A program made the position numbers and the translations under genes. Source: Kangiella profundi (GTDB lineage Bacteria; Pseudomonadota; Gammaproteobacteria; Enterobacterales; Kangiellaceae). From it: a stretch of 64,000 bases of DNA. The notes beneath the pieces are model-generated. The model had not been told where the DNA came from and searched no databases. It saw only the letters and a program-made list of their open reading frames with translations. The DNA is taken from assembly GCF_002838765.1 (NCBI RefSeq), contig NZ_CP025120.1, positions 2,356,001-2,420,000 on the forward strand, given 5' to 3'. This document shows positions 55,178 to 63,751 of this stretch, piece by piece; the stretch's first letter is position 1, and each line of letters opens with the position of its first letter.

Positions 55178-55191
55178 ACAGGAGCTAATCC

Positions 55192-55782
55192 ATGCAAACT
55201 CTAGCCGATAAGTACTACAGTTTTACCGGTGCCGTATGTAACTCGGTCAAACACCTTGATGGTTTACCACCGCTGATGTTTCGTCTTTTATTATTCTTTC
55301 CGTTCTGGGAAGCGGGCACACGCAAATTTGCCAATTTCGAAAGCACTGCCAACTGGTTTGGCAATAGTGAATGGGGATTAGGTTTGCCTTTTCCTGAGGT
55401 CATGACCTTTCTTGCCGCAAGCGCAGAAACCGTTGGAGCAATTTTATTACTGATCGGTCTGGCTGTTCGCTGGATTACCATCCCTCTTATGATAACCATG
55501 CTGGTCGCCATTTTTGCAGTGCACTGGGATAACGGCTGGTTTGCGATTGCTCAATCCACCGATCCTGAAATATCAGAACGACTGGCCAGGGCAAGAACCA
55601 TTCTGCAAGACCATGGTAATTACAGCTGGTTAACCGAAAAAGGTAATATCGTTATCCTGCAAAATGGTATCGAATTTGCAGCAACTTACTTTATCGTGTT
55701 GCTATCGTTGTTCTTTACTGGTTCAGGCCGTTACTTCTCAGCCGACTACTGGCTGAGCAAAGCATTTCCCCATAAAAAATAG
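55192..55782 (+). CDS. DoxX-family membrane protein
   Basis: Integral membrane protein (196 aa, four helices) of the DoxX family. Typical segments are LMFRLLLFFPFWEAGTRKF and FLAASAETVGAILLLIGLAV. A periplasmic loop of about 35 residues lies between helices 3 and 4. DoxX proteins occur in redox-stress complexes (such as DoxX-SodA-thiosulfate systems in mycobacteria) but have no single function. AGGAG precedes the ATG. It forms an operon with the flavoprotein before it. A hairpin at 55797 follows. Confidence 0.85.
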   Translation: MQTLADKYYSFTGAVCNSVKHLDGLPPLMFRLLLFFPFWEAGTRKFANFESTANWFGNSEWGLGLPFPEVMTFLAASAETVGAILLLIGLAVRWITIPLMITMLVAIFAVHWDNGWFAIAQSTDPEISERLARARTILQDHGNYSWLTEKGNIVILQNGIEFAATYFIVLLSLFFTGSGRYFSADYWLSKAFPHKK

Positions 55783-55796
55783 CACAGAGTTATAGT

Positions 55797-55832
55797 GGCC
55801 AGCGAAAGGTGAAAACACACCTTGAACTGGCC
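55797..55832 (+). other. Two-part hairpin after the DoxX gene
   Basis: GGCCAG/CTGGCC and AAGGTG/CACCTT stack with small internal loops. No T-tract follows (CAATTAATT), so termination is uncertain. It could mark the 3' end of the flavoprotein-DoxX mRNA. Confidence 0.5.
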
Positions 55833-55934
55833 CAATTAATTAGCCACAATCTCGATGATTCCCTGCTAATCCGACCACAAATCCCTTACAATAAGCGTAT
55901 CATTGCAGCCATTTATCGCGAACCAAGCTAACTT

Positions 55935-57128
55935 ATGAGCGACTATTTCAAAAAATCTTTAGATATTCACCGTTATTTACGTGGCAAATGGGCCATCAAG
56001 AGCAAGGTGCCATTGCAAAACCGTGAAGACCTATCCATTGCCTACACTCCGGGTGTAGCCGCAGTCTCTAATCATATCGCCAAAGACAAAAACTCCAGTT
56101 ACCTCTACACCATGAAAGGTAACTCGGTGGCCATTGTCTCCGACGGTTCGGCGGTATTGGGGCTTGGCAATATTGGTCCTGAGGCTGCCTTGCCGGTTAT
56201 GGAAGGCAAGGCCATTCTGTTTAAAGAATTTGCCGATATTGACGGTGTGCCGTTAGTCCTTGATGCCAAAGGTGCTGCAGAAATCATTACCGCAGTAAAA
56301 GCCATCGCCCCAACGTTTGGTGGTATCAACCTTGAAGATATCGCTGCTCCCAAGTGCTTTGAAATTGAAGAGGCCTTGCAGGATATCGGTATTCCGGTTT
56401 TTCATGATGATCAACACGGCACCGCGATTGTATTGTTGGCAGCCTTAATCAACGCCTGCAAAGTCACTGGCAAAGACATCAAAGAACTTAAAGTGGTCAT
56501 CAATGGCGCTGGTGCAGCCGGAACTGCAATTGCCAAATTGTTGCGTTGCGTGGGTCATGATGAAGCAGCCTGTATTCCTGTCGAAGATGTTCTGGTCTGT
56601 GATTCTCAAGGAATCATTTCTCCGGATCGCTCTGACCTGAACGAAGAGAAGAAAAAACTTCTGGCTTACACCAATCGTCACAACCGCGGTGGCAAGCTGC
56701 TTGATGCCTTGAAAGATTCCGATGTGTTCATCGGCGTATCAAAAGGTAACCTGCTAACCGGAGACGATATCAAGTTAATGAATGAAGGCCCGATTATCCT
56801 GGCAATGGCCAACCCCATTCCAGAAATCATGCCTGACGAAGCCATAGCCGCCGGCGCTTCAGTGGTTGGTACAGGTCGCAGTGACTTCCCGAATCAAGTT
56901 AATAACGTACTGGCTTTCCCGGGGATCTTCCGAGGTGCACTTGAAGCGCGCGCTACCCGCATTACCGAGGCCATGAAAATTGCCGCTGCCTATGCGTTAG
57001 CCGATGCAGTGAATCATCTGGCAGCCGACCATGTGTTGCCTGATCCGCTCAACCGCAACGTAGCACAAAAAGTTGCCGAAGCGGTCAGAGAGCAAGCCAT
57101 CAAAGATGGCGTTCAGCGTCCGCTATAA
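55935..57128 (+). CDS. Malic enzyme (short form, NAD(P)-dependent)
   Basis: Decarboxylates malate to pyruvate with NAD(P)+, supplying pyruvate and reducing power. At 397 aa it has the N-terminal malic domain (IAYTPGVAAVS, VSDGSAVLGLGNIGP, FHDDQHGTAIV with metal-binding Asp residues) and the NAD domain (VVINGAGAAGTAIAKLL). The phosphotransacetylase-like C-terminal half of E. coli MaeB is absent, as in the short bacterial form. It stands alone. Cofactor choice cannot be set with certainty; the nearby nadK gives no proof. Confidence 0.93.
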   Translation: MSDYFKKSLDIHRYLRGKWAIKSKVPLQNREDLSIAYTPGVAAVSNHIAKDKNSSYLYTMKGNSVAIVSDGSAVLGLGNIGPEAALPVMEGKAILFKEFADIDGVPLVLDAKGAAEIITAVKAIAPTFGGINLEDIAAPKCFEIEEALQDIGIPVFHDDQHGTAIVLLAALINACKVTGKDIKELKVVINGAGAAGTAIAKLLRCVGHDEAACIPVEDVLVCDSQGIISPDRSDLNEEKKKLLAYTNRHNRGGKLLDALKDSDVFIGVSKGNLLTGDDIKLMNEGPIILAMANPIPEIMPDEAIAAGASVVGTGRSDFPNQVNNVLAFPGIFRGALEARATRITEAMKIAAAYALADAVNHLAADHVLPDPLNRNVAQKVAEAVREQAIKDGVQRPL

Positions 57129-57131
57129 CCC

Positions 57132-58154
57132 TTATTCACAATTCAGCAATTTCTCGACAGCCCGAGTAATCAGCTCGGGCTGCTCCATCATTATCAAATG
57201 CTCCTGGCTTTCTAATGGCCAGTAAGCACCACATTGACTTTTCTGCGCTAATGCAAAAAACCAGTCACGTCCTTCATCTCGCCACTGAACGATTGAGGCT
57301 TTCATTGATTCATCTTCAATCTTGGGTAGGTACGCTGTTTCAAAGTCACTATCGATCACCACCAGCGGTAAGCTTTCTGGCAAAGGGTGTTTTTTTGCTT
57401 GCGAAAGATCGTTGCGGTAATGAGTTGTTTCTCGAAATTTCTCCAGCTGAAAACTTCGGGTGTTTCTGATCGATTCTATGGCGTCGTAATAATCCCAATT
57501 CATGTATTCCTCAAGATTTTCAGGAATTAATGTTTTTACATGCTCTCTCTCAGCAATAATCTTTTGCTGAATATTTTCATCGTACTGACCCGATGTTATG
57601 TACTGCTCTATCTCTTCCCAGCCTTCTCGATAACGTTCAGTTTCTGTGGAGTAGTGTTTTATGGAGTGTTCGGTTAATACATCAGGGTCAATCAATACTG
57701 CACCTTGGATGTATTGTGCTGCTTCTGAATTTTGCAGGGTGGTATGCAGTGACAGGTTTGAACTTGCAAAAGCCACAATAATCACCGGCTCTCGCTGTTG
57801 TCTGATGAAACTTGATATGTCTTTGCCAAACTGTTGGTAAGAAGGTTTAGCAACGGGATCTGACCAGGCGTGTCCGGCTCGGTCTACGGCAACCGTGTAA
57901 TAATCTTCTGCAAGCACATTTTGCGCTAACGCCCACCAGCCACTATCACTATGCCAGTTGTCGGTTGGACCTGATAATAACAGTAGATAAGACTCTGAAA
58001 TTTCAGGATTTCCTAATTTCCGAATATGTAGACTGTGGCCATTAAGATTTATCAGCTCACTACCCTGAGGTAAAACCTCTATTTTGTCGGTTAATTGAGC
58101 TTTAACCGGCCCTGCTAATTGTACAAGCAACACTAAAAATATGATGCGCACCAT
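57132..58154 (-). CDS. Secreted alpha/beta-hydrolase-fold protein
   Basis: Exported protein (340 aa) with signal MVRIIFLVLLVQLAGPVKA. The fold shows HSLHIRKLGNPE, LLLLSGPTDNWHSDSGWWAL, TVAVDRAGHAWSD and a late His in SQEHLIMMEQPE. The nucleophile elbow is VAFASSNLSL, which lacks the usual G-x-S-x-G, so catalytic activity is uncertain. It may be a divergent esterase or a non-enzymatic binding protein. It is convergent with the malic enzyme (3 nt between stops) and divergent from the LVIVD gene. Confidence 0.78.
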   Translation of the reverse strand: MVRIIFLVLLVQLAGPVKAQLTDKIEVLPQGSELINLNGHSLHIRKLGNPEISESYLLLLSGPTDNWHSDSGWWALAQNVLAEDYYTVAVDRAGHAWSDPVAKPSYQQFGKDISSFIRQQREPVIIVAFASSNLSLHTTLQNSEAAQYIQGAVLIDPDVLTEHSIKHYSTETERYREGWEEIEQYITSGQYDENIQQKIIAEREHVKTLIPENLEEYMNWDYYDAIESIRNTRSFQLEKFRETTHYRNDLSQAKKHPLPESLPLVVIDSDFETAYLPKIEDESMKASIVQWRDEGRDWFFALAQKSQCGAYWPLESQEHLIMMEQPELITRAVEKLLNCE

Positions 58155-58222
58155 GGCTAACTCCGAACTTCTGTACCAGTCCTCATTCTATGTACTAAGC
58201 CTCTGATTTAATGCAGATTTCT

Positions 58223-58237
58223 GTAACAGATTGTAAC
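58223..58237. promoter_or_regulatory. Possible operator GTAAC-N5-GTAAC
   Basis: Direct repeat of GTAAC at 58223 and 58233, 10 bp apart, overlapped by the palindrome AACAG-N7-CTGTT. It lies between the divergent hydrolase and LVIVD genes. No known regulator is recognised. Confidence 0.3.
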
Positions 58238-58329
58238 TGTTCAGCGTCTAATTGTTTTAATGTGATATTGTCGTAAGTTCGGATAACGTTTCTCCGATAG
58301 ATTCACATGATAGAAGCGGGGTAGCTCAC

Positions 58330-60129
58330 ATGAAATCAATAATTACAGTCACAGGAAGTCTTGGGTTAGTACTCATCTCTTTACTGCACCCACCAGTTTC
58401 GGCCCATAGCGGCTCGCATCCGGTGCGTTATGTTGCAGCCAACGGCACCGACCAGGGTGATTGTTCCAAACCTTCTGCACCTTGCGCCAGCATTGCTTAT
58501 GCGGTCAATCAGTCCAGCAAAGGCGATAAGATTTATGTCGCATCAGGCACTTACCATGCCGGCGAGATGGATATCTTTTATTTGCTTAATGACATGGTCG
58601 CAGTGAAAGGCGGTTTTTCTACTAAAGATCAATTCGCCAAACAGAATCCTGAAAAACACCTGACAACCATAACTGGCATACCTGCTGAGTATCGCGAAAA
58701 GCTAGACAGTAAAGGATTTCATTTACTGCAGGATGCCAAGGGTCTTCCAGAACAACGTCTCAAGCCCGAATACCTCAAGCTACTGGACCGCTATCAGAAA
58801 ATTACCACCACTTTTGAGAAACAATTAACCTGCTCAAGTGGTCAGGCTGGTGAATACCCTTGCCGCAATGTCGATCTTGAGTCACACCTGCCCTTAAGCC
58901 AATTGAGCTCCACCCCTTCCAGTGCCAGTGATATCTGGGGTTATGTGGATTTAAACAATAATCGTGAATATGCGGTAATGGGGCTATTCAACGGAACCGT
59001 ATTGATTGATGTTACTGATCCGGTTAATCCGATCGAGGTGGGTACGGTAACTGGCGCAAACAGCACCTGGCGTGACGTTAAGGTCTATCAATATTTCGAC
59101 GACGCTGCCCAACAATATAAAGCCTACGCCTATGTCACTACCGAAGGCCAGGGTGGGTTGCAGATTATCGATCTCAGTAATGCGCCTGAATCAATTGAGC
59201 TGGTAAATACTATTAATGTATTCCAGACCGCGCATAACGTTTACCTGGGTAACATCAACTACGCTGACGGAACTGCGCTTGATGGTCATGCAGCCTACCT
59301 ATATATCGCAGGCTCCAATCTTGACAACGGCTCCTATCGGGTGTTTGACCTAACTGATCCGGTCAATCCAACTCTTGTCACTACTCCAAGTTCTGCTGGT
59401 TATGTCCATGATGCAACCAATTTAATCATTGACGATGCTCGTACCGCACAATGTGCAGACGGCCATAACCCCTGCGAGATTTTCGTGGACTTCAATGAGA
59501 ACACGGTTGATATCTGGGATACCACAGATAAGTCTGCTCCCTTCAAAATCAGCAGCACCAGTTATGCTGGGGCAAGTTATACCCACTCCGGCTGGTACTC
59601 CAAGGATAAAAACTACATATTTATTCAGGATGAGCTGGATGAACGGAATCTTGGAGTCAACTCAAGACTTTATGTCATGGATATTCAAGACCTGACCGCT
59701 CCAAGAGCCATTGGTTGGTATGAAGGTTCAACTAGAGCCATTGACCATAATGGTTTCACTCTTGGCGATAAGTACTATATGTCTAACTACAAGCGTGGTT
59801 TAACCATTCTTGATGTATCGGATCCAACTGAACCTAAAGAGATAGGTTTTTTCGATACCTATCCAATTCCTGAGGCCAATGACCCACAGTTTGACGGCGC
59901 CTGGGGAGCCTATCCATATTTACCCAGCGGCAATATCCTGGTCAGCGATATTTCCAATGGCTTATTCGTATTGAAGGATAATAGTCAGCTTGGTGACACC
60001 GTCCCCCCAACACCACCTACTCCTCAGCCAGAACCCGATTCAGGCGGTGGTGGCGGTGGCTCGACGCCATTGTGGCTACTATTAGCATTAACACTGCTCG
60101 GCTTAAGACGGAAACTTATGCCACAGTAA
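58330..60129 (+). CDS. LVIVD (choice-of-anchor B) surface protein with GlyGly-CTERM
   Basis: Exported protein of 599 aa. The signal peptide runs to PVSA-HSG. A short DUF1565-like module (about 33-75) has the repeat-type GDCSKPSAPCASIAYAV. LVIVD beta-propeller repeats (about 185-550) contain VLIDVTDPVNPIEVGTV, YRVFDLTDPVNPTLV and TILDVSDPTEPKEIG. The C-terminus PEPDSGGGGGGSTPLWLLLA ends in a helix and the basic GLRRK: a GlyGly-CTERM sorting signal, processed by rhombosortase before surface display. The role (surface enzyme or adhesin) is unknown. Confidence 0.88.
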   Translation: MKSIITVTGSLGLVLISLLHPPVSAHSGSHPVRYVAANGTDQGDCSKPSAPCASIAYAVNQSSKGDKIYVASGTYHAGEMDIFYLLNDMVAVKGGFSTKDQFAKQNPEKHLTTITGIPAEYREKLDSKGFHLLQDAKGLPEQRLKPEYLKLLDRYQKITTTFEKQLTCSSGQAGEYPCRNVDLESHLPLSQLSSTPSSASDIWGYVDLNNNREYAVMGLFNGTVLIDVTDPVNPIEVGTVTGANSTWRDVKVYQYFDDAAQQYKAYAYVTTEGQGGLQIIDLSNAPESIELVNTINVFQTAHNVYLGNINYADGTALDGHAAYLYIAGSNLDNGSYRVFDLTDPVNPTLVTTPSSAGYVHDATNLIIDDARTAQCADGHNPCEIFVDFNENTVDIWDTTDKSAPFKISSTSYAGASYTHSGWYSKDKNYIFIQDELDERNLGVNSRLYVMDIQDLTAPRAIGWYEGSTRAIDHNGFTLGDKYYMSNYKRGLTILDVSDPTEPKEIGFFDTYPIPEANDPQFDGAWGAYPYLPSGNILVSDISNGLFVLKDNSQLGDTVPPTPPTPQPEPDSGGGGGGSTPLWLLLALTLLGLRRKLMPQ

Positions 60130-60162
60130 ACATCTCCTCAAGGAGGAGCAAGTCTGGGAAGC

Positions 60163-60260
60163 GCCGCATTATGCTGCTATCCATTGCTGGAAATCCTACC
60201 CCTCCAAACCTCTGGCAGGATGGGTAGCAGCGCGGCCCCAGTTGCTCTTTTTTCTTTTGT
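60163..60260 (+). terminator. Long hairpin with U-rich tail after the LVIVD gene
   Basis: GCTGCTATCCAT (60173-60184) pairs with ATGGGTAGCAGC (60220-60231), one G-T pair, and GCCGC/GCGGC extend the stem. The loop is 35 nt. TTGCTCTTTTTTCTTTTG follows. It is probably the terminator of the LVIVD mRNA, though the loop size is unusual. Confidence 0.5.
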
Positions 60261-60352
60261 TCAAATCAAAACTGCTGCTCAATCTACAAAGCTTTTTGAG
60301 GAATTCTATATAACCTCTTGCTAGGATAATCTAATCATAGCGAGGTAACTCT

Positions 60353-61195
60353 ATGAAAAAATTAAATCTTTCTATCTATATTTTAGGTTTATTGCTGGCT
60401 TCCTTATTGGCTGGCAGCAAAGCTTTGGACCATTTTGGCGAAGAATATGCCAATGAGGCTTTAAAACGCGCTTTAATTTCCTTTGCGGTTGCCCGAACTC
60501 TCAATGGCCTTATTTCGGTAGCCCAGGAGGCTGAAATTGCCATGCAGCCAGCTGGTGTTGGGCTGAATGTGTCACCCGGGGAAATTCTTGATCCGGTGAA
60601 CGATCTTATCGAGCGTTTTTCATTGGTTATGCTGGTGGCCGCATCAGCCATTGGCGTGCAAAAACTTCTGCTCGCCATTTCCGCCTGGGATCTGTTCAAC
60701 TATCTGGTGATAGGCTTCTGGATCATTTATGGCGTCATGCTGATCGTCAAACGAAACAAACCCAAAGGCTTACACCCGTTATGGCATAAAACGGTTATCT
60801 TCCTGATATTGGTTCGATTTGCTACACCGGCCATGGCGCTGACTAATGAAGGACTTTATCAGTTATTTCTGGCAACTAATTACCAGCAGGCAACAACTGA
60901 GTTAGAGGGTGTCAGCCAGACCATTGAGAACAATACGCCAGAACAGGATGCCGCAAGTCATCAGGAAAAGTCGGCCTATCAAGGTGCAAAAGAGTGGTTA
61001 AGTAATGCGATAAGCCAACTGGACATCAAAAAACAGATCGAAGCCTACCAAGCTGCTGCTGAACGCGCCAGTCAGAATGTGATTGAATTAATCACTGTCT
61101 TTATTGTGCAAACGATTCTGTTTCCACTGTTTTTCCTTTGGCTTATCTATCGCTCCGGGCGTGGACTACTAAAAGGCTCAACTCCATCAAACTAA
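60353..61195 (+). CDS. Membrane protein of unknown function
   Basis: No family recognised. The 280-aa protein has an N-terminal hydrophobic segment (5-25), two central helices (about 92-130) with a short basic KRNKPKGLHP, a third at about 144-163, then a long Gln/Glu/Ala-rich helical stretch (about 175-245, likely coiled coil: EAYQAAAERASQNVIE), and a final helix (about 247-268). The layout suggests a membrane protein with a soluble helical loop. It is alone between two terminators, 223 nt after the LVIVD gene. Confidence 0.7.
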   Translation: MKKLNLSIYILGLLLASLLAGSKALDHFGEEYANEALKRALISFAVARTLNGLISVAQEAEIAMQPAGVGLNVSPGEILDPVNDLIERFSLVMLVAASAIGVQKLLLAISAWDLFNYLVIGFWIIYGVMLIVKRNKPKGLHPLWHKTVIFLILVRFATPAMALTNEGLYQLFLATNYQQATTELEGVSQTIENNTPEQDAASHQEKSAYQGAKEWLSNAISQLDIKKQIEAYQAAAERASQNVIELITVFIVQTILFPLFFLWLIYRSGRGLLKGSTPSN

Positions 61196-61211
61196 AGTTA
61201 GATCCATCCAT

Positions 61212-61243
61212 AAAAAAAGGTCGGTAAAAACCGACCTTTTTTT
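61212..61243. terminator. Bidirectional terminator
   Basis: AAAAAAAGGTCGG and CCGACCTTTTTTT form a 13-bp stem around TAAAAA. It serves the membrane-protein gene (plus) and the DUF4382 gene (minus). Confidence 0.9.
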
Positions 61244-61260
61244 ATACTTACAGCGACTAA

Positions 61261-62133
61261 TTAGAAGTCAACAGTAGCCGTTTCATCCACAGTAACCGTA
61301 ACATTCTGTGTAACACTAAAGTTGATTGTGTCGTCCGTTTCCGGATTGTCATTAGCTGCTTCACAGGTAAAGGCTAGAGTGTAATCACCGGCCTGAACAA
61401 AACCAATTTCATACTCATACAAACCATCGGTATTCATCTCAACGGTTGTAGTGGTAATTGGCTCTGGTTCGTTAGCGTCGATGTCGTCTGTTTCAGCATC
61501 ATAGCCAGCAAACAGATAAACACCACTGGTTTCAGAGCAGCCCTCTGCATTGAGTAGATTTTCGTCAACTAAGCCATTGATATGGCCAACTTCTAAGTTA
61601 TCAACGATACGTAACGTTGGACGCAGGAAGTAATCACCACTACCATTTTGAGGTTCATGCACAGACTTTCTTAAATCAAAATCAATGGTGAAGTCTGTAA
61701 TACCGCCCGCAGCAACGGTAAACGGACGATTAAGCTTTAATCCAGTTTGCGCCCCACTTGGGACATACAATGAATATCTTGCACCATCAATATCGATATA
61801 GGAGTCAGTCACTCCCTGATTAGCGTTCACTTTCAGTCGAATCCACTGATATTGACCTGCATTAACCGTAGTTTCAGGCAGTAGCTCAAGTGATTCATCG
61901 CCTGTAAGCTGCAATAAGTCGATGGTTTTCGGCGTATCAAAATCGAAATTCAAGCGCTCGCCTGGGCCTTGAACCTCAATACCGGTAAACTCAACAACAA
62001 CAGCTTCTGCACCGTCCACAGGTGCGTCAGTAATTGCTAATGCTAATTTACCGCTCTCGGGATCATCATCAGATTTGCAACCAGCCAACGCTAATAAAAC
62101 ACTGGCTAGTACTAAGCCATGTTTAAATTTCAT
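61261..62133 (-). CDS. DUF4382 lipoprotein
   Basis: Lipoprotein of 290 aa, with signal MKFKHGLVLASVLLALAGC followed by acidic KSDDDPE. The DUF4382 domain (about 28-180) starts GKLALAITDAPVDGAEAVVV and is a beta-sandwich of unknown role. A second beta-rich part (about 195-290) follows. The leader resembles that of the DUF4397 lipoprotein (acidic run after Cys). It is probably exposed on a membrane. Its gene stands alone, with a 273-nt upstream gap. Confidence 0.87.
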   Translation of the reverse strand: MKFKHGLVLASVLLALAGCKSDDDPESGKLALAITDAPVDGAEAVVVEFTGIEVQGPGERLNFDFDTPKTIDLLQLTGDESLELLPETTVNAGQYQWIRLKVNANQGVTDSYIDIDGARYSLYVPSGAQTGLKLNRPFTVAAGGITDFTIDFDLRKSVHEPQNGSGDYFLRPTLRIVDNLEVGHINGLVDENLLNAEGCSETSGVYLFAGYDAETDDIDANEPEPITTTTVEMNTDGLYEYEIGFVQAGDYTLAFTCEAANDNPETDDTINFSVTQNVTVTVDETATVDF

Positions 62134-62364
62134 AGTTATTTACCTCCACTTTTGAGTGAGAGCTAGGTTAGCGCAACAGGTTTGGATACATTGTGATACA
62201 AATCGCAAAGCCAACAGAGCTCGCCGAGGTTGTCACTAAAACTGTGAGCAATGTCAAAAATACTGACAATCAACCTCACAAAACAAAAACTTATATCACT
62301 GTAATAGTCTCCCTTAAGTCTATACCTTACTCCTTTTACCATAGGAATATCACTGGCTTTTTCG

Positions 62365-62370
62365 TATAAT
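62365..62370 (+). promoter_or_regulatory. -10 box of rph
   Basis: A perfect TATAAT lies 37 nt upstream of the rph ATG, followed by TGCGCCTC. No good -35 is seen at 16-18 bp. The 273-nt gap also carries GATAC-N5-GATAC at 62185-62199; no other feature is supported there. Confidence 0.45.
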
Positions 62371-62406
62371 TGCGCCTCTTAACTCCATCCAAATATAGGG
62401 ATTCAC

Positions 62407-63123
62407 ATGAGACCGAGTGGCCGCACAAGCAATCAACTTCGTCCAATTACCATCACGCGACAATTCACCAAGCATGCAGAAGGCTCTGTTCTTATCGAGT
62501 TCGGTGAAACCAAGGTTCTTTGTAATGCCAGTGTGGTTGAAGGCGTTCCTCGTTTCCTGAAGGGCAAAGGGCAGGGTTGGGTCACCGCAGAGTACGGTAT
62601 GCTTCCCCGCTCAACTCATTCTCGCATGGACCGTGAAGCTTCACGTGGTAAACAGGGTGGGCGCACTCTGGAGATTCAGCGTTTAATCGGTCGTTCTCTG
62701 CGCGCAGCAGTTGATCTGGGACAGTTGGGTGAAAATACCATTTATGTAGACTGCGATGTAATCCAGGCCGACGGCGGCACCCGAACAGCCTCCATTTCCG
62801 GCGCTAGCATTGCCCTTCATGACGCATTATTCCATATGCGTAAAACAGGCATGATTAAAACCAACCCTCTTCGTCATATGGTTGGCTCAGTATCGGTAGG
62901 CATTTATAAAGGCACCCCAATCCTCGACCTGGATTACATTGAAGACTCATCTGCCGAAACCGACATGAACCTGGTTATGGATGAAAATGGTGGCTTCATT
63001 GAAATTCAAGGCACAGCCGAAGGTGAAACCTTCACTGGCGATGAATTAATGCAAATGCTGGAATTAGGAAAACAGGGTATTCGTGAAATATTTGACCTGC
63101 AGCGCAAGGCCGTAGCGGTTTAA
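62407..63123 (+). CDS. rph: Ribonuclease PH
   Basis: Phosphorolytic 3'-5' exoribonuclease (238 aa, hexamer) that trims tRNA 3' ends and degrades rRNA. It begins [20 protein letters not shown]. Conserved parts are [20 protein letters not shown], the phosphate site [10 protein letters not shown], and [19 protein letters not shown]. It is monocistronic. The REP-like hairpin that flanks the RAYT gene starts only 16 nt after its stop codon and may act at its mRNA 3' end. Confidence 0.97.
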   Translation: MRPSGRTSNQLRPITITRQFTKHAEGSVLIEFGETKVLCNASVVEGVPRFLKGKGQGWVTAEYGMLPRSTHSRMDREASRGKQGGRTLEIQRLIGRSLRAAVDLGQLGENTIYVDCDVIQADGGTRTASISGASIALHDALFHMRKTGMIKTNPLRHMVGSVSVGIYKGTPILDLDYIEDSSAETDMNLVMDENGGFIEIQGTAEGETFTGDELMQMLELGKQGIREIFDLQRKAVAV

Positions 63124-63138
63124 TTTCTCACAATAATC

Positions 63139-63165
63139 GGTAGGGGCAGACCTGTGTGTCTGCCC
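63139..63165 (+). repeat. REP hairpin 1, upstream of the RAYT gene
   Basis: GGTAG followed by the stem GGGCAGAC/GTCTGCCC around CTGTGT. A GTAG tetranucleotide 5' of a hairpin is the known recognition form for RAYT proteins. The same 27 nt occur reversed at 63445-63471. Confidence 0.85.
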
Positions 63166-63186
63166 AAATCACCTAAGGACAACACA

Positions 63187-63693
63187 ATGTTTCAGGAAAG
63201 AAACAGTCGCTCTATCCGCTTATCAAATTATAATTACTCCACTCCCGGTGCTTACTTTGTAACTATTTGCGCTCAAGATCACCTTTGTTTATTTGGAAAT
63301 ATCAATAATAAGGGCGACATGTTGCTTAATTCAGCGGGCTTTATGCTAGAGCATTGGTACAAAGAACTTGCCAATAAATTCAAAGCTTGCACTAAAGATG
63401 TATTCGTCTGTATGCCAAACCATGTTCACTTTATTGTCCACTTAGGGCAGACACACAGGTCTGCCCCTACCAATTTATGCTCACTTGTCCAGTGGTTCAA
63501 AACAATGACTACAAACAACTATATTCGAGGCGTAAAAAATAAAGGTTGGCCACCATTTAAGAGTCGATTATGGCAGAGAAACTATTGGGAACGAGTAATT
63601 AGGAGTGAGGAAGAACTGGATAAATACCGAGGTTACATCAAAACCAATCCAATTCGTTGGCATCTTGATAAATTAAATCCCGATAATTTCTGA
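63187..63693 (+). CDS. REP-associated tyrosine transposase (RAYT, IS200/IS605-like)
   Basis: Single-strand HUH-type nuclease (168 aa) that acts on REP hairpins. The HUH motif is CMPNHVHFIVHL (His79, His81), and the likely catalytic tyrosine is Tyr133 in RNYWERVIR. The N-terminus RSIRLSNYNYSTPGAYFVTI is typical. Codons 87-95 (GQTHRSAPT) are exactly a REP copy of 27 nt inserted in frame just after the HUH motif. ATG 63187 has AAGGA upstream; 33 nt of frame before it are not used. REP copies lie on both sides. Whether the insertion spoils activity is unclear. Confidence 0.88.
   Translation: MFQERNSRSIRLSNYNYSTPGAYFVTICAQDHLCLFGNINNKGDMLLNSAGFMLEHWYKELANKFKACTKDVFVCMPNHVHFIVHLGQTHRSAPTNLCSLVQWFKTMTTNNYIRGVKNKGWPPFKSRLWQRNYWERVIRSEEELDKYRGYIKTNPIRWHLDKLNPDNF
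63445..63471 (-). repeat. REP hairpin 2, inside the RAYT gene
   Basis: Exact reverse complement of REP 1, all 27 nt. It begins on a codon boundary and adds nine codons. Confidence 0.9.
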
Positions 63694-63701
63694 TTAACAA
63701 A

Positions 63702-63728
63702 GGGCAGAGACACAGGTCCGCCCTTACC
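63702..63728 (-). repeat. REP hairpin 3, downstream of the RAYT gene
   Basis: Same 27-nt form and orientation as REP 2 with three differences (GGGCAGAG and CCGCCCTTACC). It lies 9 nt after the RAYT stop. Confidence 0.85.
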
Positions 63729-63751
63729 AGCTCATTCAAATAATAATTTTC

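Noticed and set aside
62185..62199. GATAC-N5-GATAC direct repeat as a regulator site
   Set aside because: It is a single occurrence, unlike the GTGAA set, and has no link to a known regulator. It may be chance.
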